From Chryseobacterium binzhouense (GTDB lineage: Bacteria; Bacteroidota; Bacteroidia; Flavobacteriales; Weeksellaceae): a stretch of 64,000 nucleotides of DNA. The stretch lies in contig NZ_VKOG01000001.1 of assembly GCF_007474545.1 (NCBI RefSeq), positions 434,001 to 498,000 on the forward strand, written 5' to 3'. Below the pieces are notes generated by a model, which searched no databases, was not told the DNA's origin, and was given only the letters and a program-made list of their open reading frames with translations. This document shows, piece by piece, positions 50,487 to 59,094 of this stretch (positions are counted from its first letter, which is position 1; every line of letters starts with the position of its first letter). The translations under genes were made by a program, and so were the position numbers.

Positions 50487-51209
50487 TTATGATTTTTCTG
50501 AAAAAATAATCTTGTAAAGAGAATAAATCATGGCGTTCCAAAAAGGAAAAGTGAAAAGTGCACCCACGAAAAATACTCCAAAACCGATGTATTTGAAGAT
50601 GAAAGCAATCAGAATACAAACAAAAATTTCAATAAAGTAATTTTTCATTGCTTTGAAGCTTAACGAAAGTCCCTCAAAAATGGTTTTGTTCTGGAAAAAC
50701 ATCAAAGGTGCAATAAATAAGGTAACAGCAATCCAGAATACCGGAAAAATGACTGTTCCTAAAAGTTGTGAGTAAGGTAAGATCCAAAACAGAAAATAAG
50801 AACCGTATCTGAAAAAATTGGAACCATTATATCCTACAAACAGATCAGAAAGACCGATTTCTTCATTCAGATCCATCTTTCTGTAGATTTGGAAAAAGCC
50901 CAGATTTAAAGGATAAAGAAAAATGATGGTTCCTAAGAAAGAGTACATAAACATTCTTGAACTTTCGGTCTGCGAAAGAGCCTGAGCTTTCTCCAGATAA
51001 GCTTCTGTACTTGTTTTATACGCTTCGATCAATGCCTGATTCTGTTCCCATATTCCGAATTTTGTGGCAAAGAAAAATAGGGAGGTAAAAAAGATGGAAA
51101 AATAGATAATGGAAAACATCAGTTGATAGATCAACGTTTTATTCCAGTAGAAAAACGCCTGCTTAACTATAAAATCTATTCCCGGTTTTTGTGGATAATT
51201 CTCCTGCAT
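50487..51209 (-). CDS. Polytopic membrane protein of unknown function (paralogue B)
   Basis: 240 residues, about five helices: YQLMFSIIYFSIFFTSLFFF, MYSFLGTIIFLYPLNLGFFQIY, YGSYFLFWILPYSQLLGTVIFPVFWIAVTLFIAPLMFF and FVCILIAFIFKYIGFGVFFVGALFTFPFWNAMIYSLY. It shares the SDLFxGY segment, the following FFRYG helix and overall topology with the product of 49686-50417. Function unknown. It is divergent from pabB and each has an exact -7 box. A 69-nt gap separates it from paralogue A. Confidence 0.8.
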   Translation of the reverse strand: MQENYPQKPGIDFIVKQAFFYWNKTLIYQLMFSIIYFSIFFTSLFFFATKFGIWEQNQALIEAYKTSTEAYLEKAQALSQTESSRMFMYSFLGTIIFLYPLNLGFFQIYRKMDLNEEIGLSDLFVGYNGSNFFRYGSYFLFWILPYSQLLGTVIFPVFWIAVTLFIAPLMFFQNKTIFEGLSLSFKAMKNYFIEIFVCILIAFIFKYIGFGVFFVGALFTFPFWNAMIYSLYKIIFSEKS

Positions 51210-51223
51210 TGAAATTTTTTATG

Positions 51224-51231
51224 CAAAAGTA
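51224..51231 (-). promoter_or_regulatory. -7 promoter box TACTTTTG of the membrane protein gene
   Basis: Exact TAnnTTTG on the minus strand, 14 nt before the ATG at 51209. It is 12 nt from the divergent pabB -7 box, so the two promoters overlap back to back. Confidence 0.55.
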
Positions 51232-51243
51232 AACATCAATAAC

Positions 51244-51251
51244 TATTTTTG
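51244..51251 (+). promoter_or_regulatory. -7 promoter box TATTTTTG of pabB
   Basis: Exact TAnnTTTG, ending four bases before the pabB ATG at 51256. The message is predicted to be leaderless or nearly so. Confidence 0.55.
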
Positions 51252-51255
51252 CGGA

Positions 51256-52233
51256 ATGTTTTCTGTAAATACTCAAAAATTTTTGGAAATGGACGAACTT
51301 TCACAGCAGAAAGTTCCTTTTTTCTTCATGATTGATTTTTTGGCAGACCATATTGAAGTGTTTAAAGAGAATGAGTTGAAAGAAAAAGGCTTGTTAGTTG
51401 ATTTTCAATTGTTTTCTAATGCTTCTGAAAAGCCTGAATTAAATAAAATTCCCGAATTGCATTCTTATCCCGAAACGCTCGAAAGTTTCAGAAAGGGCTT
51501 TGAACATGTTCAGAAAAATATTCGTTTAGGCAATTCCTATCTTACCAATTATACCAGAAAAACCAAAATTGAAACAAATCTAAGCCTTGAAGAGATTTTT
51601 TATCATTCTAAGGCTAAATATAAAGTATTATATCCGGATTTTTTCGTATTTTTTTCTCCCGAAACATTTGTAAAGATCATTAACGGAGAAATTTTCACTT
51701 ATCCGATGAAAGGCACTATTGATGCTTCTGTAGAAAATGCCGCCGAAGTGCTTAAAAATGATAAGAAAGAAAAAGCAGAACATTATACAGTTGTGGATCT
51801 TTTAAGAAATGATCTCAGCAGAGTGGCAGATGATGTAAAGGTGGATAAATTTCAGTACATTGATTTTTTAAAAACCCACCAGAAAGATTTGTACGCAATG
51901 AGTTCTGAAATTTCGGGAATAATAAAGCCTGAATATGTTGGGAAAATCGGAAGTGTAATGCGGAAACTTCTTCCTGCCGGTTCTATTCTGGGTGCGCCAA
52001 AACCCAAAACTCTGGAAATTATTCTGGAGGCAGAAAACTACAACAGAGGGTTGTACACAGGCATTTGTGGCTGGTTTGATGGTGAGAATCTCGACAGCTG
52101 CGTGATGATAAGATTTATTGAAAAAGAAAATGATACGCTATACTTCAAAAGCGGCGGTGGAATTACCCACATGAGCAAACTGGAAGACGAGTATCAGGAA
52201 ATGAAAAATAAGATTTATGTTCCAATTCATTGA
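51256..52233 (+). CDS. pabB: Aminodeoxychorismate synthase component I
   Basis: A chorismate-binding enzyme that makes 4-amino-4-deoxychorismate in folate synthesis. 325 residues cover only the catalytic chorismate-binding domain. Visible motifs: FTYPMKGTIDA (the PIKGT-like lysine loop), HYTVVDLLRNDLSRVADDVKV, SEISGIIKPEY, GSILGAPKPKTLEIILEAE and GLYTGICGWFDGENLDSCVMIRF. The weak N-terminal domain and short length are typical of the Bacteroidota PabB form. pabC overlaps it by 17 nt, supporting the assignment over anthranilate synthase or isochorismate synthase. Confidence 0.9.
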   Translation: MFSVNTQKFLEMDELSQQKVPFFFMIDFLADHIEVFKENELKEKGLLVDFQLFSNASEKPELNKIPELHSYPETLESFRKGFEHVQKNIRLGNSYLTNYTRKTKIETNLSLEEIFYHSKAKYKVLYPDFFVFFSPETFVKIINGEIFTYPMKGTIDASVENAAEVLKNDKKEKAEHYTVVDLLRNDLSRVADDVKVDKFQYIDFLKTHQKDLYAMSSEISGIIKPEYVGKIGSVMRKLLPAGSILGAPKPKTLEIILEAENYNRGLYTGICGWFDGENLDSCVMIRFIEKENDTLYFKSGGGITHMSKLEDEYQEMKNKIYVPIH

Positions 52234-52843
52234 AAGTATTAAAGTAGAAGATCAGGAAATTTTCCTTTTGGAGCTTCATCAAAAGCGTATAAATCAGACC
52301 TTTGCCAATTTTGGTAAGGAAGGTTCTATTGATCTGGAAAAAATTTTTAAGAATCTGAATCATGATGAAGATGGTTTGTATAAACTAAAAATTACCTACG
52401 ATTTAGACAAACGTTTCCGTACAATGATGATTCCTTATGCTATTCCGGAAATTCATGATTTTCAGTTGGTTGAAAACAATAGCTACGATTATTCGTTCAA
52501 GTTTGAAGACCGGAAAGAACTGGAAAGAATGAAGATGAAAGCTAAAGCTGAAGAAATCATTATTGTAAAAAATAATCATATTACCGACACTTCATTTTCT
52601 AATCTGCTTTTTCTAAAAGGTAAAGAATGGTTTACACCGACAACCTACCTTCTGAACGGTGTACAGAGACAGAATCTTCTGAAAAAAAAGAAAATCAAAG
52701 AAATGGAAATCACCCTTCAGAATATTAAGGAGTTTTCTCATTTTCAGTTGATTAATGCGCTGAATGACTTTGATGATATGTTTATCTACCCGATTCACAA
52801 AATCAGCAATCTTCCCGGAAACAACGATTATCTGGATTTTTAA
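52217..52843 (+). CDS. pabC: Aminotransferase class IV, probable aminodeoxychorismate lyase
   Basis: A PLP fold-type IV enzyme of 208 residues that would convert aminodeoxychorismate to p-aminobenzoate and pyruvate. Visible features: FIESIKVEDQEIFLLELHQKRINQTFANFG, KLKITYDLDKRFR, and the PLP region DTSFSNLLFLKGKEWFTPTTYLLNGVQRQNLLKK. It is shorter than E. coli PabC (269) and sequence conservation is modest. The assignment depends partly on the 17-nt overlap with pabB. The stop lies 10 nt from the convergent response regulator, with no terminator visible between them. Confidence 0.82.
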   Translation: MFQFIESIKVEDQEIFLLELHQKRINQTFANFGKEGSIDLEKIFKNLNHDEDGLYKLKITYDLDKRFRTMMIPYAIPEIHDFQLVENNSYDYSFKFEDRKELERMKMKAKAEEIIIVKNNHITDTSFSNLLFLKGKEWFTPTTYLLNGVQRQNLLKKKKIKEMEITLQNIKEFSHFQLINALNDFDDMFIYPIHKISNLPGNNDYLDF

Positions 52844-52853
52844 TTGAATTGTT

Positions 52854-53498
52854 TCAGCACAGATTATGTTTCATAGCAAAAAGCACAAGTCCGACTCTGT
52901 TTTTGATTTCTAATTTGATGAAAACAGAATCTCTGTAGCCGTCAACAGTTTTTGGGCTTACAAACATTTTGTCAGCAATTTCTTTATAGGTCAGTTCACT
53001 GCATGCCCATTTAATAAATTCGAGTTCTCTACCTTTTAATTCTGAAAGTAAAGATTCGGTTTTAAGATCTTCGGTTTTCACCTTTAGTAATTTTTGTGCG
53101 ACGAAATCGGTATAAAAGCTGCCCTTTTCGTATACCGTATCAATTGCCTGAAATAAAATGGAAGGCTGCATATCTTTCAGCAAATATCCTTTGGCTCCGG
53201 CTTTCAGCATTTTGATCAGAATTTTTTCATCATCTTCCATGGTAAGTGCAATGACTTTAATTTCCGGGTGATTTTTAGAGAGCCATTCCGTGGTTTCGAT
53301 TCCATTTTTAAAGGGCATATTAATATCCATGAGAACAACTGCGGGAAGTTCTTCTGATTTCTGCAGTGCTTCAATAAAGTCTTCACCGTTCGGCTGATTC
53401 ATCACCACACGATAATTGGGGTTTTCCACGATCATATTTTCCAGCGCTTTAGACATCAAGGTATGATCGTCAACAATGGCAATGGGAATTGTTTTCAT
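52854..53498 (-). CDS. LuxR-type response regulator (NarL/FixJ family)
   Basis: 214 residues: a receiver domain (1-120) with acidic pocket D10/D11 (IAIVDDHTLM), phospho-acceptor D58 (VVLMDINMP), a T/E switch (ALTMED) and the lysine in KGYLLKD, then a linker and a LuxR HTH (LKGRELEFIKWACSELTYKEIADKMFVSPKTVDGYRDSVFIKL). It should bind DNA when phosphorylated by the histidine kinase encoded 19 nt upstream. Last gene of a four-gene cassette. Confidence 0.92.
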   Translation of the reverse strand: MKTIPIAIVDDHTLMSKALENMIVENPNYRVVMNQPNGEDFIEALQKSEELPAVVLMDINMPFKNGIETTEWLSKNHPEIKVIALTMEDDEKILIKMLKAGAKGYLLKDMQPSILFQAIDTVYEKGSFYTDFVAQKLLKVKTEDLKTESLLSELKGRELEFIKWACSELTYKEIADKMFVSPKTVDGYRDSVFIKLEIKNRVGLVLFAMKHNLC

Positions 53499-53517
53499 AG
53501 GTATTTTTTTAGGGTAA

Positions 53518-54282
53518 TCAGTTTTTATGATAGATTATGGTTGTCTGTGTTCCTTTTTCCAATTGAGAACTGATGGAAAAGTCTGCCTGAATGATTTTTG
53601 CGCGAAGCTGCATATTTTTTAGTCCCGAACCGTCATTTTCTGTGGCAGTATCAAACCCTTTTCCGTTATCTGAAATCGTAATGGAAAGAATGGATGGCGT
53701 TTCATCAATCGTAATTTCTACTTTCTTAGCTCTTGAATGTTTCAGAATATTGTTGATGCTTTCCTGAATAATTCTGAAAAGAATAAGACCATTTTTCGGA
53801 GAAATATCAATGTCATGCTTTTGTGAAATGATTTCAATATCCAAAAGTCTCAGCTTTCTGATTTTCAGAATCTCACGCTCCAGAGATTCCATCAGTCCGA
53901 AATGGATAACCTGCTCTGTGATGAGTGTTTTTGATAAATTTCTGATGTCCTGAATGCACTCACCCAGCAATTCGCTCAATTCTGTAAGCTCTTCCTTCTC
54001 TACAGTATTTATTTTGCTGATGAGCTGATTCTGCCTTAATCTTACTACTGAAAGTTTTTGACCAAGATCGTCATGAAGTTCCTGACCGATGTAATTGAGC
54101 GTCTGTTCTTTTATTTCAATCTGAGAAGTCGTTAATTCTTTTTCAAAACGCATATCTTTCTCTTTCTGCTGAATCAGTAATATTGTTTTTTTCTGAAGAA
54201 AAATTACATAAACGAAAATCATCGTCAGAACAACGATCAGTAAGGTAATGGTAAAAATGATAACCAGATTATTCAGTTCCAT
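53518..54282 (-). CDS. Sensor histidine kinase (HPK7/NarX-like), single membrane helix
   Basis: 254 residues: one N-terminal membrane helix (LVIIFTITLLIVVLTMIFVYVIFL), a coiled coil, the HisKA_3 box with H70 (YIGQELHDDLGQKLSVVRL) and an HATPase domain (IIQESINNILKHSRAKKVEI, SDNGKGFDTATENDGSGLKNMQLRAKII). There is no extracellular or PAS/GAF sensor domain. Input must therefore come from a partner, possibly the membrane protein and lipoprotein encoded upstream in the same operon (14-nt gap). Its partner regulator follows directly. Confidence 0.92.
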   Translation of the reverse strand: MELNNLVIIFTITLLIVVLTMIFVYVIFLQKKTILLIQQKEKDMRFEKELTTSQIEIKEQTLNYIGQELHDDLGQKLSVVRLRQNQLISKINTVEKEELTELSELLGECIQDIRNLSKTLITEQVIHFGLMESLEREILKIRKLRLLDIEIISQKHDIDISPKNGLILFRIIQESINNILKHSRAKKVEITIDETPSILSITISDNGKGFDTATENDGSGLKNMQLRAKIIQADFSISSQLEKGTQTTIIYHKN

Positions 54283-54296
54283 ACGCTGATTTCAAT

Positions 54297-54935
54297 TTAT
54301 GTTTTTTCGGGTTTGTTCAGAATAAGACCAAAAATAATAATGGCGTTATTGATAAGATTCAATAAAAATAAAATAAAAAAATAAATGTTGAGAGAAACGG
54401 TATTCCGGAAAAAAATAATAGGAATGATTCCGATATAGAAAATCAGACAGGCAACAGAAATCCAGAAAGGCAGATAATTTTTTATTCTGAATATTTTATC
54501 AGAATTGAACGTTTGGTATAAAAATAAAATAACCGAAAAAGTGAGCAAAAGGATGTTAACGTAAAATATACTAAAAGAAAAATGCCCAAAAAAATTAGGA
54601 TTAAAAAACATCATTACCCCAATATTTACCCAGAAAACCATCAGAAATAAAAGTTGCGTTTTTTTAAGAAAAGGGATGTAAAACAGACGGTAATAATATA
54701 GTAAATAAAGAAAAAAAGCACCGAAAATGCCTAAAATATAAAAGGTATCGGTTGGCTTCTTTGTTGTTTTAAAATAGAAATAGCAAAAAAGATCAATGGC
54801 AGAGAGTAAAATAAATCCTGAAAAAAAATACATATTTACTTTCTGGATTTTTTTATAATTCCAGAAAATTATCATCAAAACGATCACCAGCATGATCATT
54901 GACACTTTTTTGCTTATTTCTACATCCCAATTCAT
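54297..54935 (-). CDS. Seven-helix membrane protein of unknown function in a two-component cassette
   Basis: 212 residues, nearly all hydrophobic, with about seven helices (for instance MIMLVIVLMIIFWNY, YFFSGFILLSAIDLFCYFYF, FFILFLLNLINNAIIIFGLIL). The loops are very short. No catalytic motif is seen. It is placed between a lipoprotein gene (11-nt gap) and a sensorless histidine kinase gene (14-nt gap), so a sensor or accessory role is likely but not shown. I do not recognise the family. Confidence 0.8.
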   Translation of the reverse strand: MNWDVEISKKVSMIMLVIVLMIIFWNYKKIQKVNMYFFSGFILLSAIDLFCYFYFKTTKKPTDTFYILGIFGAFFLYLLYYYRLFYIPFLKKTQLLFLMVFWVNIGVMMFFNPNFFGHFSFSIFYVNILLLTFSVILFLYQTFNSDKIFRIKNYLPFWISVACLIFYIGIIPIIFFRNTVSLNIYFFILFLLNLINNAIIIFGLILNKPEKT

Positions 54936-54946
54936 TTTGCTGATTT

Positions 54947-55507
54947 TTAGTTCATGGAATTGGTTAAAGAGTTAGGCGGCGGTGCAAGATTGGTCATATT
55001 CAGTGGCTGAATAGACTGTACATCTTCGTTTTCGTCCATCGTTTGTGCTCTTTTAAGTGTTGTATTGTCTTCTTTTTCTGCTTTTGCAGTTGGCATTAAA
55101 AAAATGGTCTGGTAGCCGGCGTATTCAGGTTTTGCCATTTTACCGGCAGGATGATTTTCCGGATATTTGCCTAAATAAATTCTAATTCCGGGGTTTTTCA
55201 GATTTTGTTTTTTAGCATTTTCTTTTACGTACTTGATGTAGCCTTCCATATCTTCCAGGGAAAACCAATACCAGCGGGAATCGGGATTTCCGTTTCTTGA
55301 TTGGGCGAGAATCTGATTGTTGGTTCTGGAGTATTCGTCAAACAAAACCCTGCTTTCCTCATAGGTAATGAGTTTCTTTTTGTAGCTGTCGCTTACGGGT
55401 TCTTCGGGCGGAGGCGGAGTGCATCTTACAGTAAAGACTGCAATAAAAGCAAATACAATCAGGCTCAAAATTGCACCTGAATTTCTGAACAAAAATTTAG
55501 TTTTCAT
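54947..55507 (-). CDS. Lipoprotein of a two-component cassette
   Basis: 186 residues. Signal sequence with a lipobox-like cysteine (VFTVRCTPPPPEEP); after it come a YKKKLITYEESRVLFDEYSRTN helix and the core SRWYWFSLEDMEGYIKYVKENA...GIRIYLGKYPENH, then a low-complexity acidic/Asn-rich tail with PPPNSLTNS. Proteins with such a WYWFSLEDLEGYI...GIRIYLG core recur in Flavobacteriia near sensor kinases as I recall, though no function is known. First gene of the four-gene run with an exact -7 box upstream. Confidence 0.75.
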   Translation of the reverse strand: MKTKFLFRNSGAILSLIVFAFIAVFTVRCTPPPPEEPVSDSYKKKLITYEESRVLFDEYSRTNNQILAQSRNGNPDSRWYWFSLEDMEGYIKYVKENAKKQNLKNPGIRIYLGKYPENHPAGKMAKPEYAGYQTIFLMPTAKAEKEDNTTLKRAQTMDENEDVQSIQPLNMTNLAPPPNSLTNSMN

Positions 55508-55537
55508 GTTTTACTATTTTTTTATAAGGTTGTGTAA

Positions 55538-55545
55538 CAAAGTTA
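55538..55545 (-). promoter_or_regulatory. -7 promoter box TAACTTTG of the two-component cassette
   Basis: Exact TAnnTTTG on the minus strand, 30 nt before the ATG at 55507. A TTG lies 16 nt upstream of it on the same strand (55562-55564), slightly short of the usual spacing. Confidence 0.5.
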
Positions 55546-55615
55546 GTTATATGCTTCCTTACAAAAAAGGGGTAAAACACCGTTTTTTAAACCAAAAAAA
55601 AATATTGAAGAAAGT

Positions 55616-57607
55616 TTATCCTTTCAAAGCAGCAATCTCGTCACGCAATTTGGCAGCTTTTATAAAATCTAAATTTTTAGCAGCCGCTTCCATTTCTTTT
55701 TGTTTCTGAGCGATAATTTTCTCTACATCTGCTGATGAATAATTGGCTTTAGTTTCTGCAACTTTTTGTACAATTTCTTTCTGAGTGTACCTTTCATCAG
55801 GGAAATCCTTGCTTCTTCCTACCAGATTTTCGGATATTTTTTTATTTAATGCAGTCGGAACTTTGCCATGTTTCTCGTTATATGCTATTTGTTTAGCTCG
55901 GCGGTATTCGGTTTCATCCAGTGTATTCTGCATAGATTTTGTGATTTTATCTGCATACATAATCGCTCTTCCGTTCACGTTTCTCGCTGCACGTCCTACA
56001 GTCTGAATCATAGACCTTCGGCTTCTGAGCATTCCTTCTTTATCAGCGTCCAAAATGGCAACCAATGAAACTTCGGGTAAATCTAAACCTTCTCTGAGTA
56101 AATTTACTCCAATCAATACATCAAATAGTCCCAAACGCAGATCCTGCATAATCTGAATACGCTCCAGAGTTTCTACATCAGAATGAATATATCTTGTTCT
56201 GATTCCAAATTTTGTAAAATATTTGGTGAGTTCTTCCGCCATTTTCTTAGTTAAAGTGGTCACAAGAACCCGTTCGTCAATTTCTGCGCGCTTCCGGATT
56301 TCTTCCATTAAATCATCAATCTGATTGATAGTCGGGCGGATTTCAATAATCGGATCTAAAAGTCCGGTTGGGCGGATAATTTGTTCAATATATTCACCGC
56401 CTGTTTTTTCAAGCTCATAATCTGCAGGAGTTGCCGAAACGTAAATGACCTGATTCTGAATTGCTTCAAATTCTTCAAACTTTAAAGGTCTGTTGTCCAT
56501 CGCAGCAGGAAGTCGGAAACCGTATTCTACCAAAGCTTCCTTACGGCTTCTGTCGCCGCCATACATGGCATGCACCTGCGGAACGGTAACGTGGCTTTCG
56601 TCAATGACCATCAAAAAATCTTTAGGAAAATAATCTAAAAGGCAGAATGGCCTTGATCCGGGAATTCTTCCGTCCAGATATCGGGAATAATTTTCAATTC
56701 CTGAGCAGTAACCTAGTTCCTTAATCATTTCAAGATCAAGTTCGGTACGTTCCTGAAGCCTTTTAGCTTCAAGCGGTTTTTCGATAGAACTGAAAAAATC
56801 AACTTGTTTTACCAGGTCATCCTGTATGTTTCTTATGGCTCCGTTTAATGTTTCTTTTGAAGTAACAAAAAGATTGGCAGGATAGATCTGAATCTGTTCA
56901 AAATTAGATGTTACATTTCCTGAGGCCGGATCAAAGCTTTGGATTTTTTCTATTTCATCACCAAAAAACTGAATTCTTACTCCATTATCTGCATAGGCAG
57001 GAAAGACATCTACTACATCACCTTTTACCCTGAATGTACCTCTTTGGAAGTCTCCCAATGTTCTGGAATATAACGCATTAACCAAAGAATGAAGAAGGGA
57101 GGTCCTTGTAGTTTTTTCACCAATTGCCAGTGAAATCAAAGATTTATGAAACTCTGACGGATTTCCGATACCGTAAATGCATGAAACAGAGGCAACAATC
57201 AGTACATCTCTTCTCCCTGAAAGTAAACTTGCCGTTGCTGAAAGTCTTAATTTTTCCACCTCTTCATTGATGCTGAGGTCTTTTTCTATATAGGTTCCGG
57301 AACTCGCAATGTATGCTTCAGGCTGATAATAATCGTAATAACTGACGAAATACTCTACCGCGTTTTCAGGAAAAAATTCTTTAAATTCCATAAAAAGCTG
57401 AGCTGCCAAAGTTTTGTTGTGAGCCAAAACCAAAGTCGGTTTTTGTACATTGTTCACCACATTGGCAACGGTAAAGGTTTTTCCCGAACCTGTCACTCCG
57501 AGTAAAGTCTGATATTTTTCACCGATTTCTACGCCTTTTGTCAGCTTTTCAATGGCTTGAGGCTGGTCTCCGGTTGGCTTATATTCTGATTGAAGCTTGA
57601 ATTTCAT
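55616..57607 (-). CDS. uvrB: Excinuclease ABC subunit UvrB
   Basis: The damage-verification helicase of nucleotide excision repair, acting with UvrA and UvrC. Walker A GVTGSGKTFTVANV is at about 39-52, the beta-hairpin region YYDYYQPEAYIASSGTYIEKD follows, and helicase motifs are DVLIGVNLLREGLDLPEVSLVAILDADKEGMLRS and QTVGRAARNVNG. The C-terminal UVR domain (KQKEMEAAAKNLDFIKAAKLRDEIAAL) binds UvrC. 663 residues, normal. Minus-strand message may begin at its ATG (see promoter at 57612). Confidence 0.97.
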   Translation of the reverse strand: MKFKLQSEYKPTGDQPQAIEKLTKGVEIGEKYQTLLGVTGSGKTFTVANVVNNVQKPTLVLAHNKTLAAQLFMEFKEFFPENAVEYFVSYYDYYQPEAYIASSGTYIEKDLSINEEVEKLRLSATASLLSGRRDVLIVASVSCIYGIGNPSEFHKSLISLAIGEKTTRTSLLHSLVNALYSRTLGDFQRGTFRVKGDVVDVFPAYADNGVRIQFFGDEIEKIQSFDPASGNVTSNFEQIQIYPANLFVTSKETLNGAIRNIQDDLVKQVDFFSSIEKPLEAKRLQERTELDLEMIKELGYCSGIENYSRYLDGRIPGSRPFCLLDYFPKDFLMVIDESHVTVPQVHAMYGGDRSRKEALVEYGFRLPAAMDNRPLKFEEFEAIQNQVIYVSATPADYELEKTGGEYIEQIIRPTGLLDPIIEIRPTINQIDDLMEEIRKRAEIDERVLVTTLTKKMAEELTKYFTKFGIRTRYIHSDVETLERIQIMQDLRLGLFDVLIGVNLLREGLDLPEVSLVAILDADKEGMLRSRRSMIQTVGRAARNVNGRAIMYADKITKSMQNTLDETEYRRAKQIAYNEKHGKVPTALNKKISENLVGRSKDFPDERYTQKEIVQKVAETKANYSSADVEKIIAQKQKEMEAAAKNLDFIKAAKLRDEIAALKG

Positions 57608-57611
57608 AGAA

Positions 57612-57619
57612 CAAATTTA
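57612..57619 (-). promoter_or_regulatory. -7 promoter box TAAATTTG of uvrB
   Basis: Exact TAnnTTTG on the minus strand, ending four bases before the uvrB ATG at 57607. Predicts a leaderless or near-leaderless message. No SOS-type operator is seen nearby. Confidence 0.55.
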
Positions 57620-57621
57620 GG

Positions 57622-57648
57622 AAATAAAAAAGAGTCCGAATCGGACTC
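57622..57648 (-). terminator. Terminator after the M56 peptidase gene
   Basis: Stem gagtccg with cggactc (57632-57638 and 57642-57648), loop of three, and a T-run on the minus strand (57625-57631). It closes the BlaI-M56 operon immediately before the uvrB promoter. Confidence 0.8.
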
Positions 57649-57658
57649 CTGAATATAT

Positions 57659-59092
57659 TTATTGTGTTTTTTTAGGTTTTTCAAAATGCAGGCTTATCGG
57701 TATGCTAAATGCCGTTTTTACTGGTTTTCCTGCATTGGTTGCAGGCTTCCACAATGTTTCTCCTAATGCTAGTTTTACAGACCTTTCTGCCTCCTTATTA
57801 AAATCTTCCTGAATTCCTGTGCTAACTACTTTTTCTACTTTTCCGGTTTCATCAATAGAAATATATACTACAGATTGTAAAATTTCCTTGTCATCTTTAA
57901 TATTAGCAGGATTAAAGACTTCTGCTGCTTTTTTTCTAATATTAGATGCTCCGCCAGGAAATTCTGCCTGTACAAAACTTGATGATGGAGGCGGAGGCGC
58001 CGGAATGGAAGAGTCATTGCTTTTATGGTTTTCTTCTGCTTTTATATTGTTCTTTTCTTGAGGTTTTATTGTGTCTTTTTCTGGATATGATAAGAAGTCG
58101 TTTTTATCATTGTCTTTAAATGTGACGCCGATATCTTTTTTTTCATCATTATTGATCTTTTGATAAACTTCAGAATGATCAGTTGATTGTTTTTTAGTAT
58201 CTGTTGTTATTTTTGAATCAGCAGCTTTTGTATTTTCATTCGCATATACTTTTTCAGCAAATACAAATGCAAGTACAATAAAAGCGGGTAATGCCAGATA
58301 GTTCTTGGTAGTTGCAAATTTTGAATTTTTCTTTGTCATCATAATAAATCTTTTTTTAGTGTTGTTAAAATTAAATTGGTGTATTAAAGCTATATTTTGC
58401 TGCTTTAGAACTTCCTGTAAAATCAGTTCCTGATAAACTTTTATATTTTTATTTTCTGCAATTACAGCTTCATCAGCGAGAAATTCATGATTGTTGATAA
58501 TTGCTTTTTTATAGAAATATATGAAAGGATTAAACCAAAAAACAGCTTTTATAATTTCTATAAAGAATATATCTGCTGTGTGTTTTTGCGTTATGTGAAT
58601 ATTCTCATGCAGAAAAATAGTTTCATCAATCCTTGAGTCTTTAAAATAGTTTTCTGAGAGATAAATTGTATCCCAAAAACTGAATGGAGCAAAATCTTTC
58701 TGTAGGAGAACAATTTTTCGGTCTTGGTAGATGGTTCTTTTTCCTTTTAATCTTTTTATTTTTAATACTGAGTAGATAAGTTTTAAAAGTAAAAGTCCCG
58801 TAATAATGATATTTGCAATCAGAAAAGTTTTTATATAATCAAAACTTTTTTGCTGAACATCCGGATTTTGTAAAACGGTCTGTGAAATTTCTCCCACTGA
58901 AACTGTTTTTGGAGTTACTTCTTCAATTTGTTTTGTTTCTATCGTTACAAAAGGAATTGATAGTGAGAATATTAAAGCTGAAAGTAGATAAAAACGATTG
59001 AATACAAAAGTTTTTTCTTTTGCTAGAAATATATGATAAAAACCCAACAACATTCCTGAGCATAAGATAGTTTTCAAAAGAATGATTTCCAT
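57659..59092 (-). CDS. M56 (BlaR1-like) membrane metallopeptidase with TonB-C-like tail
   Basis: 477 residues. N-terminal helices (about 1-110; IIITGLLLLKLIYSVL) precede the zinc HExxH motif H162-E163-x-x-H166 (FLHENIHITQKH) of the BlaR1/MecR1 peptidase domain, then FWFNPFIYFYKKAI and the second zinc-site ligand NNHEFLADEAVI. A further helix (YLALPAFIVLAFVFAEKVYA, about 265-285) leads to a low-complexity linker and a TonB-C-like domain (AEFPGGASNIRKKAAEV, WKPATNAGKPVKTAFSIP). In BlaR1 a ligand-binding domain sits here instead, so the signal is unknown. It presumably cleaves or releases the BlaI-like repressor encoded 2 nt upstream. Confidence 0.9.
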   Translation of the reverse strand: MEIILLKTILCSGMLLGFYHIFLAKEKTFVFNRFYLLSALIFSLSIPFVTIETKQIEEVTPKTVSVGEISQTVLQNPDVQQKSFDYIKTFLIANIIITGLLLLKLIYSVLKIKRLKGKRTIYQDRKIVLLQKDFAPFSFWDTIYLSENYFKDSRIDETIFLHENIHITQKHTADIFFIEIIKAVFWFNPFIYFYKKAIINNHEFLADEAVIAENKNIKVYQELILQEVLKQQNIALIHQFNFNNTKKRFIMMTKKNSKFATTKNYLALPAFIVLAFVFAEKVYANENTKAADSKITTDTKKQSTDHSEVYQKINNDEKKDIGVTFKDNDKNDFLSYPEKDTIKPQEKNNIKAEENHKSNDSSIPAPPPPSSSFVQAEFPGGASNIRKKAAEVFNPANIKDDKEILQSVVYISIDETGKVEKVVSTGIQEDFNKEAERSVKLALGETLWKPATNAGKPVKTAFSIPISLHFEKPKKTQ

Positions 59093-59094
59093 AA

